Shown: positions 1 through 11,585 of the stretch, in pieces | How the letters are laid out: each line of letters begins with the position of its first letter | Position numbering within the stretch: position 1 is the first letter of the stretch | NCBI GenBank assembly: GCA_028274465.1 | Contig: CM051456.1 | Coordinates: forward strand, 120,482,880 to 120,546,879 | Direction: 5' to 3' | DNA length: 64,000 nt | DNA from: Plantago ovata | Taxonomy: Eukaryota > Streptophyta > Magnoliopsida > Lamiales > Plantaginaceae | Notes under the pieces: generated by a model | Databases searched by the model: none | What the model saw: the letters and a program-made list of their open reading frames with translations, nothing else | What the model was told of the DNA's origin: nothing | Translations under genes and position numbers: made by a program

Positions 1-1776
1 TTGGATGACAGAGGCCTTTGAGATAGGGGTGTCTCCTAAGAGCAACGAAAGCAACTGGTCGACCGTAGCTGAGTCTGCAGTCTTAATAAGCTTAGTTAAT
101 GCTATAGCAGAGGCTTCTTGCGCGTTTGGTCCCCCATTCTGTAGGAGCCATAAAAACGCAGGAACAGCTTTAGCTCTTTCTACACAAGCTCGAATCTCTT
201 CACTATGAGAGCACAAATCTGACAAAAGATGTGTTGAATCTTCCTTTGCTTTCCATGATCCAACTTCTATTAAGTGAACAAGCGGTGGAATTCCACCAGC
301 AGCAGTTATTGCCCACTTGCTGTCATCAACTTGTGCTGTAAGGATTGTAAGCATCTCGACGATGTACTCTTGGTGCTGTTCACTGGATAGCCCCAATGAT
401 GAAATTAGTAACTGAATCCCTTCTCTCTTTCCCAGGGCTTCCCATACACTTAATCCCTCAGTACACAAGCGTATCAGGCACGTAATCAAGTACTCCTGTG
501 CATCACCTTTAGTCATGGTTATAAGACCAACAAGCACTCTTTTACCTTCCGATTGGTTGATTCGGACAGATAGATGTGTGTTACTGTATAGGCAGGCCAA
601 GGCCTCAAGGAGACGAACTTGAATATGCTTATTATCTCTCGGTTTTAAAAGCATAATTAAGATATTCTCAGTTTTTACTGATTCAAATGTTTCTTCACCA
701 TCACTCTGCTTGAAGGCTGTCAGAGTATAAGCAAGTGCCCCAATAATATCAGCAACTGGGGCAGCTAAACGTGGTGATTGAGCAAGCTCCCCAAGGTAGA
801 GTATTAACGCAAGCTTTCCACCACGTATATTTGCCAGTGCTTGCATCGAATGTTGCTGAAGAACTGGACTCAACTCTCCTTGTACACCTTCTTTTGAGGG
901 AGCAACTATTGCTCCAATCAGCACGTACACTCCGTCGGCATCAACAATTTTCTTTCTGGCTTCAGCTGATTTTAGAGATAAAGCATCCAGCGCTTCAGCA
1001 GCGCTGGCTCGCACTGAGACGTCCTTCTGCTCACTCAAGAGCCTCAACATAATTTTGATTGCTTCAGAATTGATTATTTTGGGGATGCTATCAGTAAAAG
1101 CAAGCACTAGGCGTGATAGGAGAGACACAGCGTTTGCCTGAGCAACAGAATTGCTCGAGGAGATAAGACGAAGAACAATATCCACTCCACCAGCATCAAG
1201 AGTAGCTTGCCAATAGCCATCGCTATCGCCACAAAGATTTCTTAATGCACCTGTGAGATATCCTTCGACAACTTGGTCTTGTTTTCTCTTGGGAGTTAAT
1301 TGCTCCCATAATGAAGGGACCACCCCTTCTGTTACGAATATTTGCACGCCTACATCTGAGAGTCCACCGGAGGAAACTTCACACAATGCCTCCGCAGCTG
1401 CCTTCTTAGTTTCAATTGCATCCGACTTCAAAATTGTAAGTAGAGGTGGGATGCAACCACCAAGAAGGACCTTTACTCTTAAATCCTCACTTCTGCCAAG
1501 GACAGCTAATGTCGATGCAACATTCACTTTTGCAAGGGGTGTGCCATCCCTAAGAATGGATACGAACAACGGCAAGGCCTGGCCGTGATTACAAATAAGA
1601 GCGCGGGCTTCTTTCCTCGCTTTGGCAATCCCTAGCAAGCGAGCCGTGGTGAGCTCTCTTTCTTGCGGGGACGATACGTTTGCATGTAGCTGGTCAAGCA
1701 ATTGAGAAACCCTTGACATTGTCTTTTGCGGATCATCCATCTCTGCAGTTCCATTTGACTCCCTGAATGTAGACAT
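1..1776 (-). CDS. CSI3: CELLULOSE SYNTHASE INTERACTIVE 3-like armadillo protein, N-terminal part (partial)
   Basis: CSI proteins link cellulose synthase complexes at the plasma membrane to cortical microtubules. The minus strand from ATG 1776 stays open for 592 codons to the window edge with no intron. The start reads [19 protein letters not shown], followed by [19 protein letters not shown] and [12 protein letters not shown]. Armadillo-type helical repeats fill the rest, with family motifs such as [35 protein letters not shown] and [20 protein letters not shown]. The MDDPxKT start and the [12 protein letters not shown] segment resemble Arabidopsis CSI3 (At1g77460) more than CSI1, from memory of both. 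Family members are about 2,100 residues with a C-terminal C2 domain, so roughly the last 1,500 residues lie outside the window. No frameshift is seen. The CSI3-versus-CSI1 choice is less certain than the family. Confidence 0.93.
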   Translation of the reverse strand, partial: MSTFRESNGTAEMDDPQKTMSRVSQLLDQLHANVSSPQERELTTARLLGIAKARKEARALICNHGQALPLFVSILRDGTPLAKVNVASTLAVLGRSEDLRVKVLLGGCIPPLLTILKSDAIETKKAAAEALCEVSSGGLSDVGVQIFVTEGVVPSLWEQLTPKRKQDQVVEGYLTGALRNLCGDSDGYWQATLDAGGVDIVLRLISSSNSVAQANAVSLLSRLVLAFTDSIPKIINSEAIKIMLRLLSEQKDVSVRASAAEALDALSLKSAEARKKIVDADGVYVLIGAIVAPSKEGVQGELSPVLQQHSMQALANIRGGKLALILYLGELAQSPRLAAPVADIIGALAYTLTAFKQSDGEETFESVKTENILIMLLKPRDNKHIQVRLLEALACLYSNTHLSVRINQSEGKRVLVGLITMTKGDAQEYLITCLIRLCTEGLSVWEALGKREGIQLLISSLGLSSEQHQEYIVEMLTILTAQVDDSKWAITAAGGIPPLVHLIEVGSWKAKEDSTHLLSDLCSHSEEIRACVERAKAVPAFLWLLQNGGPNAQEASAIALTKLIKTADSATVDQLLSLLLGDTPISKASVIQ

Positions 1777-2646
1777 TTCTATTAATTCCAAACAAGATCA
1801 CACTGTTATAAACCAACCAGGATCAAAAACACATAAACAAAGATAATTACTTATTTCTCCGAGATATAGATGATATTTTTCTAAATTCCGCGTGAGGTGA
1901 ATTTGACATTTGGACGAGATTCCACCTTTTCTTAACCAATTTGCAGCCTCCTGCAATTGAAACTCATTTAAAGTTTCTTGTATCATACCACTATATGTTT
2001 ACAGTTATAATTCACAGTCATGAAACAAATATACAAAGAAAGAGAATATGCCAAATATACTATACATGTTTGAGATTATCACCTCTAACCCATTCACATC
2101 CAACGACGATATTCTAACCCTGGATGCAGGGGCTGGGAGGATGGGAGTGTAATAAAACTATGCCGATTAATCAGACAACTATTCGGGGTAATGTTCACTG
2201 CTAGAGAAAAAAAGAAGAAAAAAAAATGATACGGCTAATCCAGATTTAGAAGTCTAGCATCAACATTGTGGTAAAATTTTATCCTTAATATCTATTTTTA
2301 GCTACCGTTAGCATAGAGAGAAGAATGGTTCCCATTTACCAATATTAGAGATAACTCAGACGAGAATCATCAGCCATGGAGTAAATTGTGGTTACGGGAC
2401 AACAAAATCACTAGTCTCGCTGAATCACAACAATGCGTCTAGAAGTCATAATATCCTTGTTCTCATACAAAGTTGCAATGCGTCTAGAAGTTGTAAATGC
2501 AGGTCATAGTCCATCAATTCCTAAACAACAGTAAGCTGATTACAGATGATCAGCATTCAACACTATAAGCAAATTTCAAATGCACACATTCTAAGCTCGC
2601 GCTCGCCTAAGCCTGTACTTGTAAGTAGATTAGGTACCATGTCTAA
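1777..2646. other. 5' flank of the CSI3-like gene, no gene seen
   Basis: This AT-rich stretch lies upstream of the CSI3-like start codon. It probably holds its 5' UTR, possibly with a UTR intron, and promoter. I found no conserved reading frame or transposon end in it. Confidence 0.4.
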
Positions 2647-3018
2647 TCACCGATTTTTCCCCAATTTTGAACATATTGTTACAAAAATGACAGAAGAGAT
2701 CAAAATCGTCAAAATGCAGATGATGAAATTCAAAATTGAAGCGAATGGAGAATTTACCAGCATAAGGAGGAAAACCATGGAGGTTCTAGAATTCTCTAGT
2801 AGAGTTTGGACTATTGTCCATAGAAAGTTAGCAAGCTCCACGGATGATTCCTCTCCGGATACCGGTGTGATTGCACTCATTGCAGTAATAGTGAGTTTTA
2901 TTCCCCAATCAAATGGAACTGCTGGACCGGCGGCGGTAGCGAGGGTGTCTCCTCCCAGGGCGCACGGCGACTTGGCGAGCGAGTGGTAGCTCATGGATAA
3001 ATAATTTTCGTCGGCCAT
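2647..3018 (-). CDS. Unrecognised small ORF with a C-terminal hydrophobic segment
   Basis: A 123-codon frame starts at ATG 3018 in a good plant context (ACAATGGCC); another ATG lies in frame at 3024. The N-terminal half (MADENYLSMSYHSLAKS) is GC-richer than its surroundings and is followed by a Pro/Ala stretch. The last 30 residues form a strong hydrophobic segment with a basic tail (SKLGKNR), as in tail-anchored membrane proteins. I do not recognise the family. It lies 1.2 kb upstream of the CSI3-like start on the same strand, so it could equally be a 5' UTR exon of that gene read by chance. Antisense ORFs overlap it. Confidence 0.2.
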   Translation of the reverse strand: MADENYLSMSYHSLAKSPCALGGDTLATAAGPAVPFDWGIKLTITAMSAITPVSGEESSVELANFLWTIVQTLLENSRTSMVFLLMLVNSPFASILNFIICILTILISSVIFVTICSKLGKNR

Positions 3019-3120
3019 TGTCATTCTGTGTGCGATGGAAGAAAAATGACTTCAGAGTTGAGAGTGAGCTATCGGAAAGTTGCCACATTGTGTACGTAAT
3101 CAATAGTCCACTCTAATTTA

Positions 3121-4740
3121 CCCCTCTTTTTTTCGATTTTTTTTATTTCAATACAAATTAATTTTAAACGATAATAAAAAATTATTCAATGAAAATAAAA
3201 GTAACTTGGGGTTAAAATAATTTAAAATTAATTTATGACTAAATAAAAAATTATTAACCTAATAAAATCAATTTATTTATGATGCATCAAATTCTCCTAA
3301 TATATCAACATGACTAGCACTTATTAGTTGCACTAAAATTTATGTTAAACACGGAATTATAAACGCTATGAAGAATGTAGCTGAATGATTCAATATTATT
3401 GTTTGAATTTGTTTACGGTGAACTACTTGAAAACCTAACATGACCTATCTATCTTTTTATCGGTTTCTTCGACCCTAGGGGGTTGATCAATAAGCCCCAC
3501 AAGCTCATATCTCGCCACTTATACTAACCAGTACTTCAATTTTGTTTTTATGGACTTCCGCTTCTAATCCCTTTTGTTTGATAATTAGTGTAATATATAC
3601 ACTTTTTAATTACATCAACAACAATTAAACGATTCTTTGTTAAAAACCTTGATAGCTTTTTCCTCAAAAATATTACTTCCTTCATCCGCACATTTTGTAA
3701 GCAACCCCAATTCATCATGAGGAAAATAACTTTAAAAAATTATAGTATTATGAAAGATATTTTTTAAGTATAACTTTCAAATTTATTTATTTTCGTAATG
3801 AATTATGATTAATTTGAGATCAAATCGAAAATAAAAAATCAATAAACAAAATGAGATTTTTTAAAGTTTTCAAAAGAAATAACAACTACTCCTACTTCTA
3901 TTATATTTGTCGGGTTATTTTTATCTTTCAAGTCGTCTGTCTTCTAAAATAAATAACAAATACGTTCAATTCAGATCCATTCAGTTCAGTTCAGTTCAAA
4001 TCAGATCAGTTTAGTTCATACATTTTTAGACGAAGAGAACATAGCCTTACTCCTAGTGTTTCACGTTAAATGAACAATGTTCATAACTAATTTCACCGAT
4101 GATAATGAAAAATATTCTATTTTACTTAAAACATCACCAATTACTCTGTTAATTTTTATTAAGAAATTAAAAATTGTAAAGTTCTGGTAAAAGTTAAATT
4201 TTATCAAATATGTGGAAAACTAATAACTCTTCTACTTAAATGTTGGGCATACTCTACCAATGAAGTGTATATATTCATTATTTAAGAAAATTACAACTTT
4301 TACATCAGTGCAATTACGTTTTTTTTTCACAAATAGAAATTGCATGACATTAACATGCTAAATGTATTATGTTTATGACATTCATCAAATTTATTGTTTT
4401 CTTTTCGTTTTATACCAAGAAGTCAGTTTTTATTCTATCATAAACTATGAAAATAATTATATAATATTTTATTAAACATTATCGATATTAATAAGAAATA
4501 AATAGTGGTTTAAGTATAGATCGATGGTCTCTTATAAAACTTAGAAAACTTTGTGGAACATTAACTAACTTTGAAGAAAAAAATTGTTCACCCAAACTGT
4601 TACTAATATTTTTGAAGAAACTCTCAACGTTAATTAACAAGTTACTCACTAAGTTAATTAAATAGATCACAACGCTCACTAAAGTGAAGGCAAAAAAGAA
4701 AGTATAGTAGTGTATACGTGGCAAGATTTGAGCTTGGGGT
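3121..4740. other. AT-rich intergenic DNA
   Basis: No gene or transposon end could be supported here. A short run of TTCAG-like pentamers occurs near 3968-4015. The stretch is otherwise long A/T runs. Confidence 0.5.
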
Positions 4741-4743
4741 TTA

Positions 4744-6204
4744 GACCGCCTGCATCGGTGCCAGGAGGAGCTCGGCATGGGAAAGCGACGTCCCGACGCC
4801 GCGGCGTAGCGTCGCATTGATGGATTAACGCCGGGGCATGGAGGCCGGCATCTGAACTTTCTTCACACCGCATCGTGAGACGCCGCGGTGAAGAAGAAAG
4901 GCGTTAATTGAGGGGGTGCCACTTGGCAGCCCCTCAATGGTCTTTTTTTTTTTTTTTTTGTTTATTTACTTTTCCCTCAACGGACAAAAACGACTATAAC
5001 TCGAAAAATAAAAAAGCAAAAAATAAATAAAAATCACCAACGGCTCTATTTTTTCGAGATCTATAAATAGAGACCAATCTCGGCTATGTTTGGAGCACCC
5101 CATCTCCAGTCCCCATTTCTATCTTAATTAAACTCAAAATACACTCTTAACATCAAAACCCCCCTTAACCCTCCATTTTTTTGTCCGGTGAGATGGAGTT
5201 CAACGGTCAGCTTTACACTCGTGAAACTCTTGCATATATGAAGGAATATGAGAAAGAGTTGTACGCAGATCTCATGAGCCAACTTCGCAAACCGTTGTTG
5301 AACTCTACCTCACTGAATGCCGTTCGCCCTTTGTTTCAAAACGAGCCCGAAGAGCCAAACACCCATGGGCTACGTTTGTGAGTGTCATCCCCAATCCCAT
5401 CACTCATAAAGAATCAAAGTTCTCTCAGCTCCAGGAGTCTTGTCGTAAGGATGTTGAACGGGCTTTTGGAGTTATGCAAGCACGGTTTGCAATAATACGA
5501 AACCCGGCTCTTGCTCACAACAAGTCCACACTCCGTAAGATCATGGATTGCTGCAACACACTCCACAATATGATAGTTGAGGATGAACGCCACACATACA
5601 AAAACTATGAAAGTGAAATGGAAAGCCTGAACAAATAGTTTGAGGACGACACAAGGTCTTACGTTGAGGATTTCGATTGTGGAATTCATATTCGAAGGAC
5701 GACATCAACAATAAACTCTCTGAATGAGTACATGAATATTAACCGACAAATACATAGCATCAACACGCATGAACGACTAACTTCAGACCTCATGGAACAT
5801 ATCTGGAGGTGTTAGTGATTGATTGTGCGAGCTTCATCAATCGTGTGTCTTATTTGTTTTAAGTTTCATGCATTTTATGTTTGTGTGTTGTGTGGTTGTT
5901 GCATCTCAATTCGTTACATTTTGTGTTTTAAATTTGATGTAAACTCGTTGTATAATGAGTATGATTCTGTGTTATGTGTTTAAATTTGATGTAAGTTATT
6001 TCAAATAAACTATTAAATATATTTTTTTGTAAATTTTAGTTCATATTATCATAATATAATAAAAAAATAAAAAAATAAAATAAAAAAAAAGCCACCATGC
6101 CGCGGCATCGTGGCCACCAATGCAGAAACAAGCCACGATGCCGCAGCATGGAGGCAAAATAGTGCACCATGCCATGGCATGGGATGACACCAATGCAAAT
6201 GGTC
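4744..6204 (+). mobile_element. PIF/Harbinger transposon, internally deleted, with TTA target duplications
   Basis: The element starts GACCGCCTGCATCGGTGCCA and ends TGACACCAATGCAAATGGTC, an imperfect terminal inverted repeat. Both sides are flanked by the trinucleotide TTA (4741-4743 and 6205-6207), the target duplication of this superfamily. Subterminal GC-rich stretches (CCGCGGC and CGTCGC near 4800; GCCGCGGCATCG near 6098) contrast with the AT-rich middle. It holds a transposase remnant at 5193-5815, and its 1,461 bp is too short for an autonomous copy. It must have been moved by a related active element. Confidence 0.8.
5193..5815 (+). pseudogene. PIF/Harbinger (ALP1-like, DDE_Tnp_4) transposase remnant
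   Basis: The N-terminal piece starts at ATG 5193 (MEFNGQLYTRETLAYMKEYE) and stops near 5381. In another frame from about 5378 comes a typical transposase C-terminus: QLQESCRKDVERAFGVMQ, ARFAIIRNPA, then CNTLHNMIVEDE. The E of ERAFG is the third acid of the DDE triad; the region with the first two aspartates is missing, so a deletion near 5365 joined the two parts out of frame. A TAG at 5636-5638 interrupts the tail, which continues in frame to 5815 (ending LMEHIWRC). It cannot code for a working enzyme. Confidence 0.8.
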
Positions 6205-6365
6205 TTATTGATCAAACACCCAGTGTCGAAGAAACCCTTTTATCTATCATGAGAGGGAGGGCCTAGTGTGCCTAGCATGTGGGCCCCACTGTGGAGCCCA
6301 CATGCACAGTGTGTTTATGCATCATTAATTAGTCTTTTATTTCTTGACTCATACTCAAAGGTCAA

Positions 6366-6888
6366 GAGAAATTTAAAAAAAAAAATGTCGAGGTTATATC
6401 ACTCTAGGGGTCCTTTAGAACACTTAATAACAAAAAAGGTCCATTAGATCAACAATTACAGATTAGGTTAAAATGTGGATTTTGGGTTGACTTAGAGCTA
6501 TTTACAGAATTGACATTCACTCAAAACAAACATGTATTAAGTATTTTAACTGTTTTTTAATAAAACAAAAAAGAAATTTTAAAAAAAAATTGAAGGGTTG
6601 GGCAGAGCTTTGCCCCGCCATGGCGGGGCGGAGCGAAGCTGGGCTCCGCCCAGACTGCTCCAACCGGAGCAGTTGATGCTCCGGTTAGAGCAGGCTGCTC
6701 CGATTGGAGCGTTTCTACTCCGATCGGAGCAGAAACGCTCCAATTGCAGCCTTTCTGGCTCCGCTCCGATCGGAACAATTAATGCTCCGATTGAATAATC
6801 TAATTCGTGACCTAATATGTAATTGATAATTTAATGGGGCCTATTTTGTTATTAGAATCACTAAGATACCCCTAAAAAGATATGGACC
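6366..6888. mobile_element. Foldback MULE-like element, copy F
   Basis: The left part (GGTTATATCACTCTAGGGGT, then AACACTTAATAACAAA) pairs with the inverted right part (GGTCCATATCTTTTTAGGGG, then TTCTAATAACAAA), giving long imperfect terminal inverted repeats. Between them, from 6600 to 6795, lies a GC-rich core of GCTCCGATCGGAGC-type palindromes. The right end closely resembles that of copy B at 15968. No exact 9-bp target duplication is visible: AAAGGTCAA at left against AAAGATGTA at right is at best diverged. The left border is therefore uncertain by some tens of bases. Confidence 0.55.
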
Positions 6889-7059
6889 AAAGATGTATAT
6901 ACACACACGAGACAAATAAGCACTAAATCAATTTAGAAAAATATAAGCATTTTTTTAAGTGTTGTTGACTGTCAAATGCAATGGTGGAAACCTAATTATA
7001 CAGAGCTATGCAATTCCAGTGTGATGGTTGTGTCTTTGGCCGAGGACGACAAACTTATA

Positions 7060-7175
7060 TTGATGGGTTCATCCCTCTCTCTTCCCCACATCATTTTTTC
7101 ACTCAACACAACCCAATCAACACCAACAACCATCTTCAATAGTTGTAACCCAACAAAATTCACAATTTAAAAAAA
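7060..7175. mobile_element. Diverged fragment of the small MITE family found at 7749-10191
   Basis: The order CCCCACATCATTTTTTCACT, ACACAACCCAATCAACACC, AGTTGTAACCCAACAAAATT, CACAATTTAAA parallels the stretch at 9945-10030 (GCCACATCAGTTTTCCACTT ... AGTTAGAACCCAACAGAACT, TACAATTTAAA). It is a diverged partial copy. Its borders are not defined. Confidence 0.4.
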
Positions 7176-7307
7176 AAAATCTCATTTTTTTTAGACCTAT
7201 TCTTTATTTCATTTTAACACCTTTAATTAATAATAATAACATCACATTAATTTTAAAATTAAAATATTTGATAAATAAAAATTACAATAAATTTTATTAA
7301 AAACATA

Positions 7308-7505
7308 CTAGTAGAAACTAAAACTACGAATATTTATTACATAGAAATACCGCTCAATTTCTTTAGTGCCTACAAATTCATGTTCTTCATTATACTCGAT
7401 CGTCTCAACTTCACTAACTGGTGCTTCTTCCCCCATCTTGATTTGGTACTTCTTTTTCACAACTTTGAACATTCTCGGTTTTGCTATAGCTTGAACAGCT
7501 TTCAT
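7308..7505 (-). CDS. Unrecognised 65-codon ORF, probably not a gene
   Basis: The frame starts MKAVQAIAKPRMFKVVKKKY and includes an acidic stretch, EEAPVSEVETIEYNEEHE. The composition is unusually protein-like for this AT-rich region, but I recognise no family, splice sites or promoter. It could be a gene fragment or chance. Confidence 0.12.
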   Translation of the reverse strand: MKAVQAIAKPRMFKVVKKKYQIKMGEEAPVSEVETIEYNEEHEFVGTKEIERYFYVINIRSFSFY

Positions 7506-7768
7506 AGTGAGTTTTGAATTCTCATGTATTATTAGTTATAAAGTTTTCATCTATTCCGATTTTAAATTTCGTTGTGAATATTTTGTCTAAGTATAAAAGT
7601 TTAAATTTAAAATAATACTGGTATATAATTTTAAAACATAAAATCGAAGTTCAACTTTTAAATAGGAAAAGTAAAATGAATAGATAAAAATTAAAAGACA
7701 AAAATTTATAAAAAGAAGATAAAGAAAAGAAAATGACAATAGAACTTAAGGCCAACTCCAGCAGTTAG

Positions 7769-9911
7769 CACTACAAGAAAACAGCCAAATAGAGCCGGAT
7801 GAATAGCGACGGGATGCGATCCGTCGCAAAATAGCGACGAATCGGTGATTTTAGCGACGGATACAAATCTGACTGATATTTAGCGACGGATGAGGTTATC
7901 CGTCGCTAATTTTGCGACGGATGAATTTATCCGTCACAATGTCATGTTGACTATGAATTAAATAAATGGAAAAGGAAAATTAGTTGCAGGCTTGGCGACG
8001 GATGAGTGTCATCCGTCGCTAAGTTAAAATGAAAAAAAAAAAAAGAATTAAATAGGGGATAATGAGAGAACCAGATCTGTTTTTTTCTCCACCATTCCCT
8101 CATTTCCTGAATAAAAAACCCTCCTCCAAAATCTCCCCAAACCCGCCGCAATCCAAAACCCTCCGTCCAGATCCCCACCACCGCACCACCCCACTTGACT
8201 TTCCACCACCGCCAGATCGACGTCTGTGAACCACCCAAGATCGAGCCACAGGGTAAGTATTCTTTCGTATTTTGAGCCGCATTTGATGGGTTTCTTCAAT
8301 TCGTTTCTTATTAATTGGTAATGGGTAATTGTAGAAGAAAGTGATTATACCTGGATTATTCTTCGCCGTTCTATTCTGATGCGATTTTTTCTCTTTTTCT
8401 TTTATTAGTTGCGGCTTTATCTAATTCTGCCTTTTTCGGTAAGGCTGATGAACTCCTATCTTTTTTTAGTCGCTGAAGAAAGTGATACTATTGATGATAA
8501 AGATGCCTGATTTCTTTGGTGTTTGGTTTCATTTGCTTTGAATAATTAACCAATTATCCTGATGATAATGTATACTTTGATATAATCTGTGTAAATTAAT
8601 TGATTGATTGCCGTCAATTTGCATTATTTGGAGTATGATTTGAGATAGAATCATAATTTTAACTTTCTTTAGCTTGCTAAAATGCCGAATAATAAGACAC
8701 ATACTATTTTCTATGATTTGTGAATTCATTTTTCTTATTTTTTATGAGTGCTTCTCGCTAGTGTTGAATTTCCAGTGAGATTTACTAGGAATTTGGTTCC
8801 TCCATCAAAACTTGTTAACATCACAACAGAATGATAAGGAATAGTAAAAGTAGATTTACTAGTGTTGAATTTGCATGGAGATTTTTTGGAGTATAAGTAG
8901 ATTTAATCTAGCTTATGGACTATGGTTTGTGAGAGTATAATATGCATGTTTAATTTGATACTATAGTCAAGCAAATTAATTGAACATGATCCTAAACTAT
9001 AATTTGCATGTTTAATTTTTAAATAGCTTAATGCTCTAGTTATGTATGAACCTGATCCTAAACTATCTCTTATTTTAGGTGGCGTAGTATTACCGGATTG
9101 CATCATATTGGTTGGCCTATTAATTGATGGGTGGGTGGATTTCAGTTAAACTGGTAAAGATAGATGGATTTCACTTGGAGGTGTCCTTATGTGCATAACA
9201 GGTACATGACCTCTTAAGTCTTAATCACTATAGTTGCACTTGGATTGACTTGTTTTTTATTTATAGCTTCTGTGCTTCTATTTATTTCATGGATTGGTTT
9301 CCAGTTTGCATCTTCTTCGATTGATTAAGTTTTCTTGTTCTTGGTGTAACTATGGCTCCAAAAATTCAAATATCTCCATGTTTACTCCTAATTATTAGGC
9401 CTTGGTTCAATTTTATCCATGCTTGAGTATGATTCATGAGTATTGTGTTGCCTTCAAGTAATAATTTACATTGTGGATATGCATATCTTTTATTTTATTA
9501 TGTTAATTTTTTCTATTAGTATGTTTCTTAATTATTTTCGTGTAGAGATTATTTTGGGGAAGAAAATGGGTGTTTGGTCTAGTGGTATGATTTTCGCTAA
9601 ATGCGAGAAGTCGCGAGTTCGATTCTCGCAGCACCTTTAAAAAATATATACATTTTAATATTTTATTATATTGTAGGTGAATTATAGAAATTTAATAAAA
9701 TTATTTTTTTTTCAAAAAATCAGATTTAGAGACGGATGATCTTATCCGTCTCTAAATTTAGCGACGGATAAACTCATCCATCGCTCAACTGGTCAACGCC
9801 AATTGAGCGACGCCACTTTTCGCGATGTCCTATTTAGCGACAGAGGGCCCGTCGCAAAGCCCGTATAGCGACGGATGGCATCCGTCGCTATTTTCCTGTT
9901 TTCTTGTAGTG
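7769..9911. mobile_element. Non-autonomous CACTA (En/Spm) transposon
   Basis: The ends are CACTACAAGAAAACAGCC at 7769 and its inverse (CTGTTTTCTTGTAGTG) ending at 9911, flanked by the 3-bp duplication TAG (7766-7768, 9912-9914). Both subterminal zones carry inverted copies of AGCGACGGAT (7803-8025 and 9730-9890), as expected for transposase binding arrays. The 1.6-kb interior has no transposase. It begins with a pyrimidine-rich, GC-richer stretch (8080-8250) ending in CACAG/GGTAAGTATT, which looks like a transcribed leader with a 5' splice site, followed by intron-like AT-rich DNA. Near the right end is a tRNA-like sequence at 9568-9636. Confidence 0.88.
9568..9636 (+). pseudogene. tRNA-Pro-like pseudogene inside the CACTA element
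   Basis: GGGTGTT (9568) pairs with AGCACCT (9630) as an acceptor stem with wobble pairs. An A-box (TGGTCTAGTGG) and B-box (GAGTTCGATTC) are intact, and the body follows plant tRNA-Pro. The anticodon arm has a good stem (TTCGC/GCGAG) but a five-base loop, TAAAT, in place of the normal seven-base loop with a proline anticodon. It should therefore not decode proline. It could still bind Pol III factors. Confidence 0.65.
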
Positions 9912-10194
9912 TAGAGCCCAACAGGACTCAAAATACACCATCTCTCTGCCACATCAGTTTTCCACTTAACAGAACCCAAACACCATCAACCCTATCCAGC
10001 AGTTAGAACCCAACAGAACTTACAATTTAAACCCAAAAAAGCAACAGAACCGGTTTTGTAGAACAGAACGTGTTCTGTCATTAAACCCAACTGAACACTG
10101 CTAGAGATGATCCAACACTGATTTTGTTCAACGAATCCAACAGAACACTACTGGAGTTCTGTTGAGCAACATAACAATGATGGAGATGTACTTA

Positions 10195-11585
10195 GTTCGA
10201 TGGTTGTCACGTTTCTTAATCTTAATGGCTCCCGCTTCCTTCTTTATTTTCGTTCTCATCCTTCAACTTATTGCGGACTTTCTTCTTGATTCCAATACTT
10301 TCAAATTTCTTGCAGTTAAAGTTCTGTGAAATTACTTCCATCAATTTATTTTTTAAATTTTTTTTTCCTGCAAATTCCCAAAATAACTTCAATTCATCTC
10401 CAAATCGATAGAATGAAGTCCCACTCCTATTCTCCGAATCTCGATGTCCAAGGGGATGACTTCAAGAAATCGAACGCAAGTCCTCTTTATTGATTGAGCT
10501 ACCTGCTACTACCATGCATGAACATAAAGAGGAGTTTTAGCGGTTGGACACTTGGACCACAGTCACATGTCGACTATGGACGGCCTGAATTGAAATATCA
10601 TAGTAGTATCATGTGAATTGGGCCTGCATCAATTCCAAGGCACTCGGTTTATAGGTCCCATCTTGATCATCGATGGTCAGCTAACACCCTGCCTGTCCAT
10701 TTTAGAGATGGAACAGTACATACACTGCTATGGACGATATATGATCGTCACATAGCTCTCTGGACAGCAAACTTTCTTATTACATTGTTTTAAACTTGTA
10801 CTCCTTCCTTCTCCATGGATCATGGGAGAGTTACTGGTTGAATGCAAACACCATAATTGACTTTTGAAATTAAAAATCTTGTCCCATCCACTTAGTGAAG
10901 CAAATAAAACGTGGTGATGTTTCCAATATACTTTCAAATAGTAAGGTTCATGAGAGTATTATAATTTTTGCCATTACAATGATTGAATTTTACTGTAATT
11001 TGGGTTAACTTTGAGATAAAATCTTCTCAGGTAACTTCCCAAGGTCCAACTCTCCTCGACGAAGGTGTCTCTAGCTCGTTGAAGTTGAGGAGCTTGCTCG
11101 ACGAAGGTGTCGAGGCCGGTTTTCTTTCCCTATAATTGAAGTCTAAATATTACTTGAAGTAGAACACTACTTGAGGGAAAAAATTACATTGGCTATCATA
11201 CACAACTTCAGCCAATGTTATCATATATTGGTTCAAGAAATTCATCCATTTCTACAACCGTTTCAATGTTTTACATACACCAATTCCATTTCTACTCACA
11301 ATTACTAGTAACATCCAAAGTAAACAAAGACCTACTACCACATTATCTATAATTATCTTCCCAATGTATCCTCAAAACATTTAGAAACAAACTATATATC
11401 TAAATATCTCGAGAATTCCACTATTCCATTAGTCGCACATGCACACTCATTGAACCCAACTCCCAGTCTCCTGTCCACGTGCGACCATACAACCAGCTCC
11501 GGTCGAACCATATCACCAACTCAGTTTCCACACCGGTTTGACCTTTTTTCGATCACGTTAACACCTTTTGCATCAAACCAACCCT
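10195..11585. other. Intergenic DNA and 3' flank of the NAC gene
   Basis: No gene is supported. The phrase CTCGACGAAGGTGTC occurs twice (about 11055 and 11097). The last few hundred bases before 11586 should hold the NAC gene's 3' UTR. Confidence 0.4.

Larger units (their letters stand above)
7749..10191. mobile_element. Tourist-like MITE split by a CACTA insertion
   Basis: TTA trinucleotides flank the pair (7746-7748 and 10192-10194). The left end AGGCCAACTCCAGCAGTTAG weakly mirrors the inverted right end GTACATCTCCATCATTGTTA. Without the CACTA element and its TAG duplication, about 0.3 kb remains, with internal repeats of AGAACCCAACAGAACTTACA. The terminal repeat match is modest, so the superfamily call is tentative. 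Confidence 0.45.

Noticed and set aside
7951..8299. Three overlapping Gly/Trp-rich minus-strand ORFs
   Set aside because: They are antisense to a pyrimidine-rich leader-like stretch in the CACTA element. The overlap of several frames shows composition bias rather than coding.
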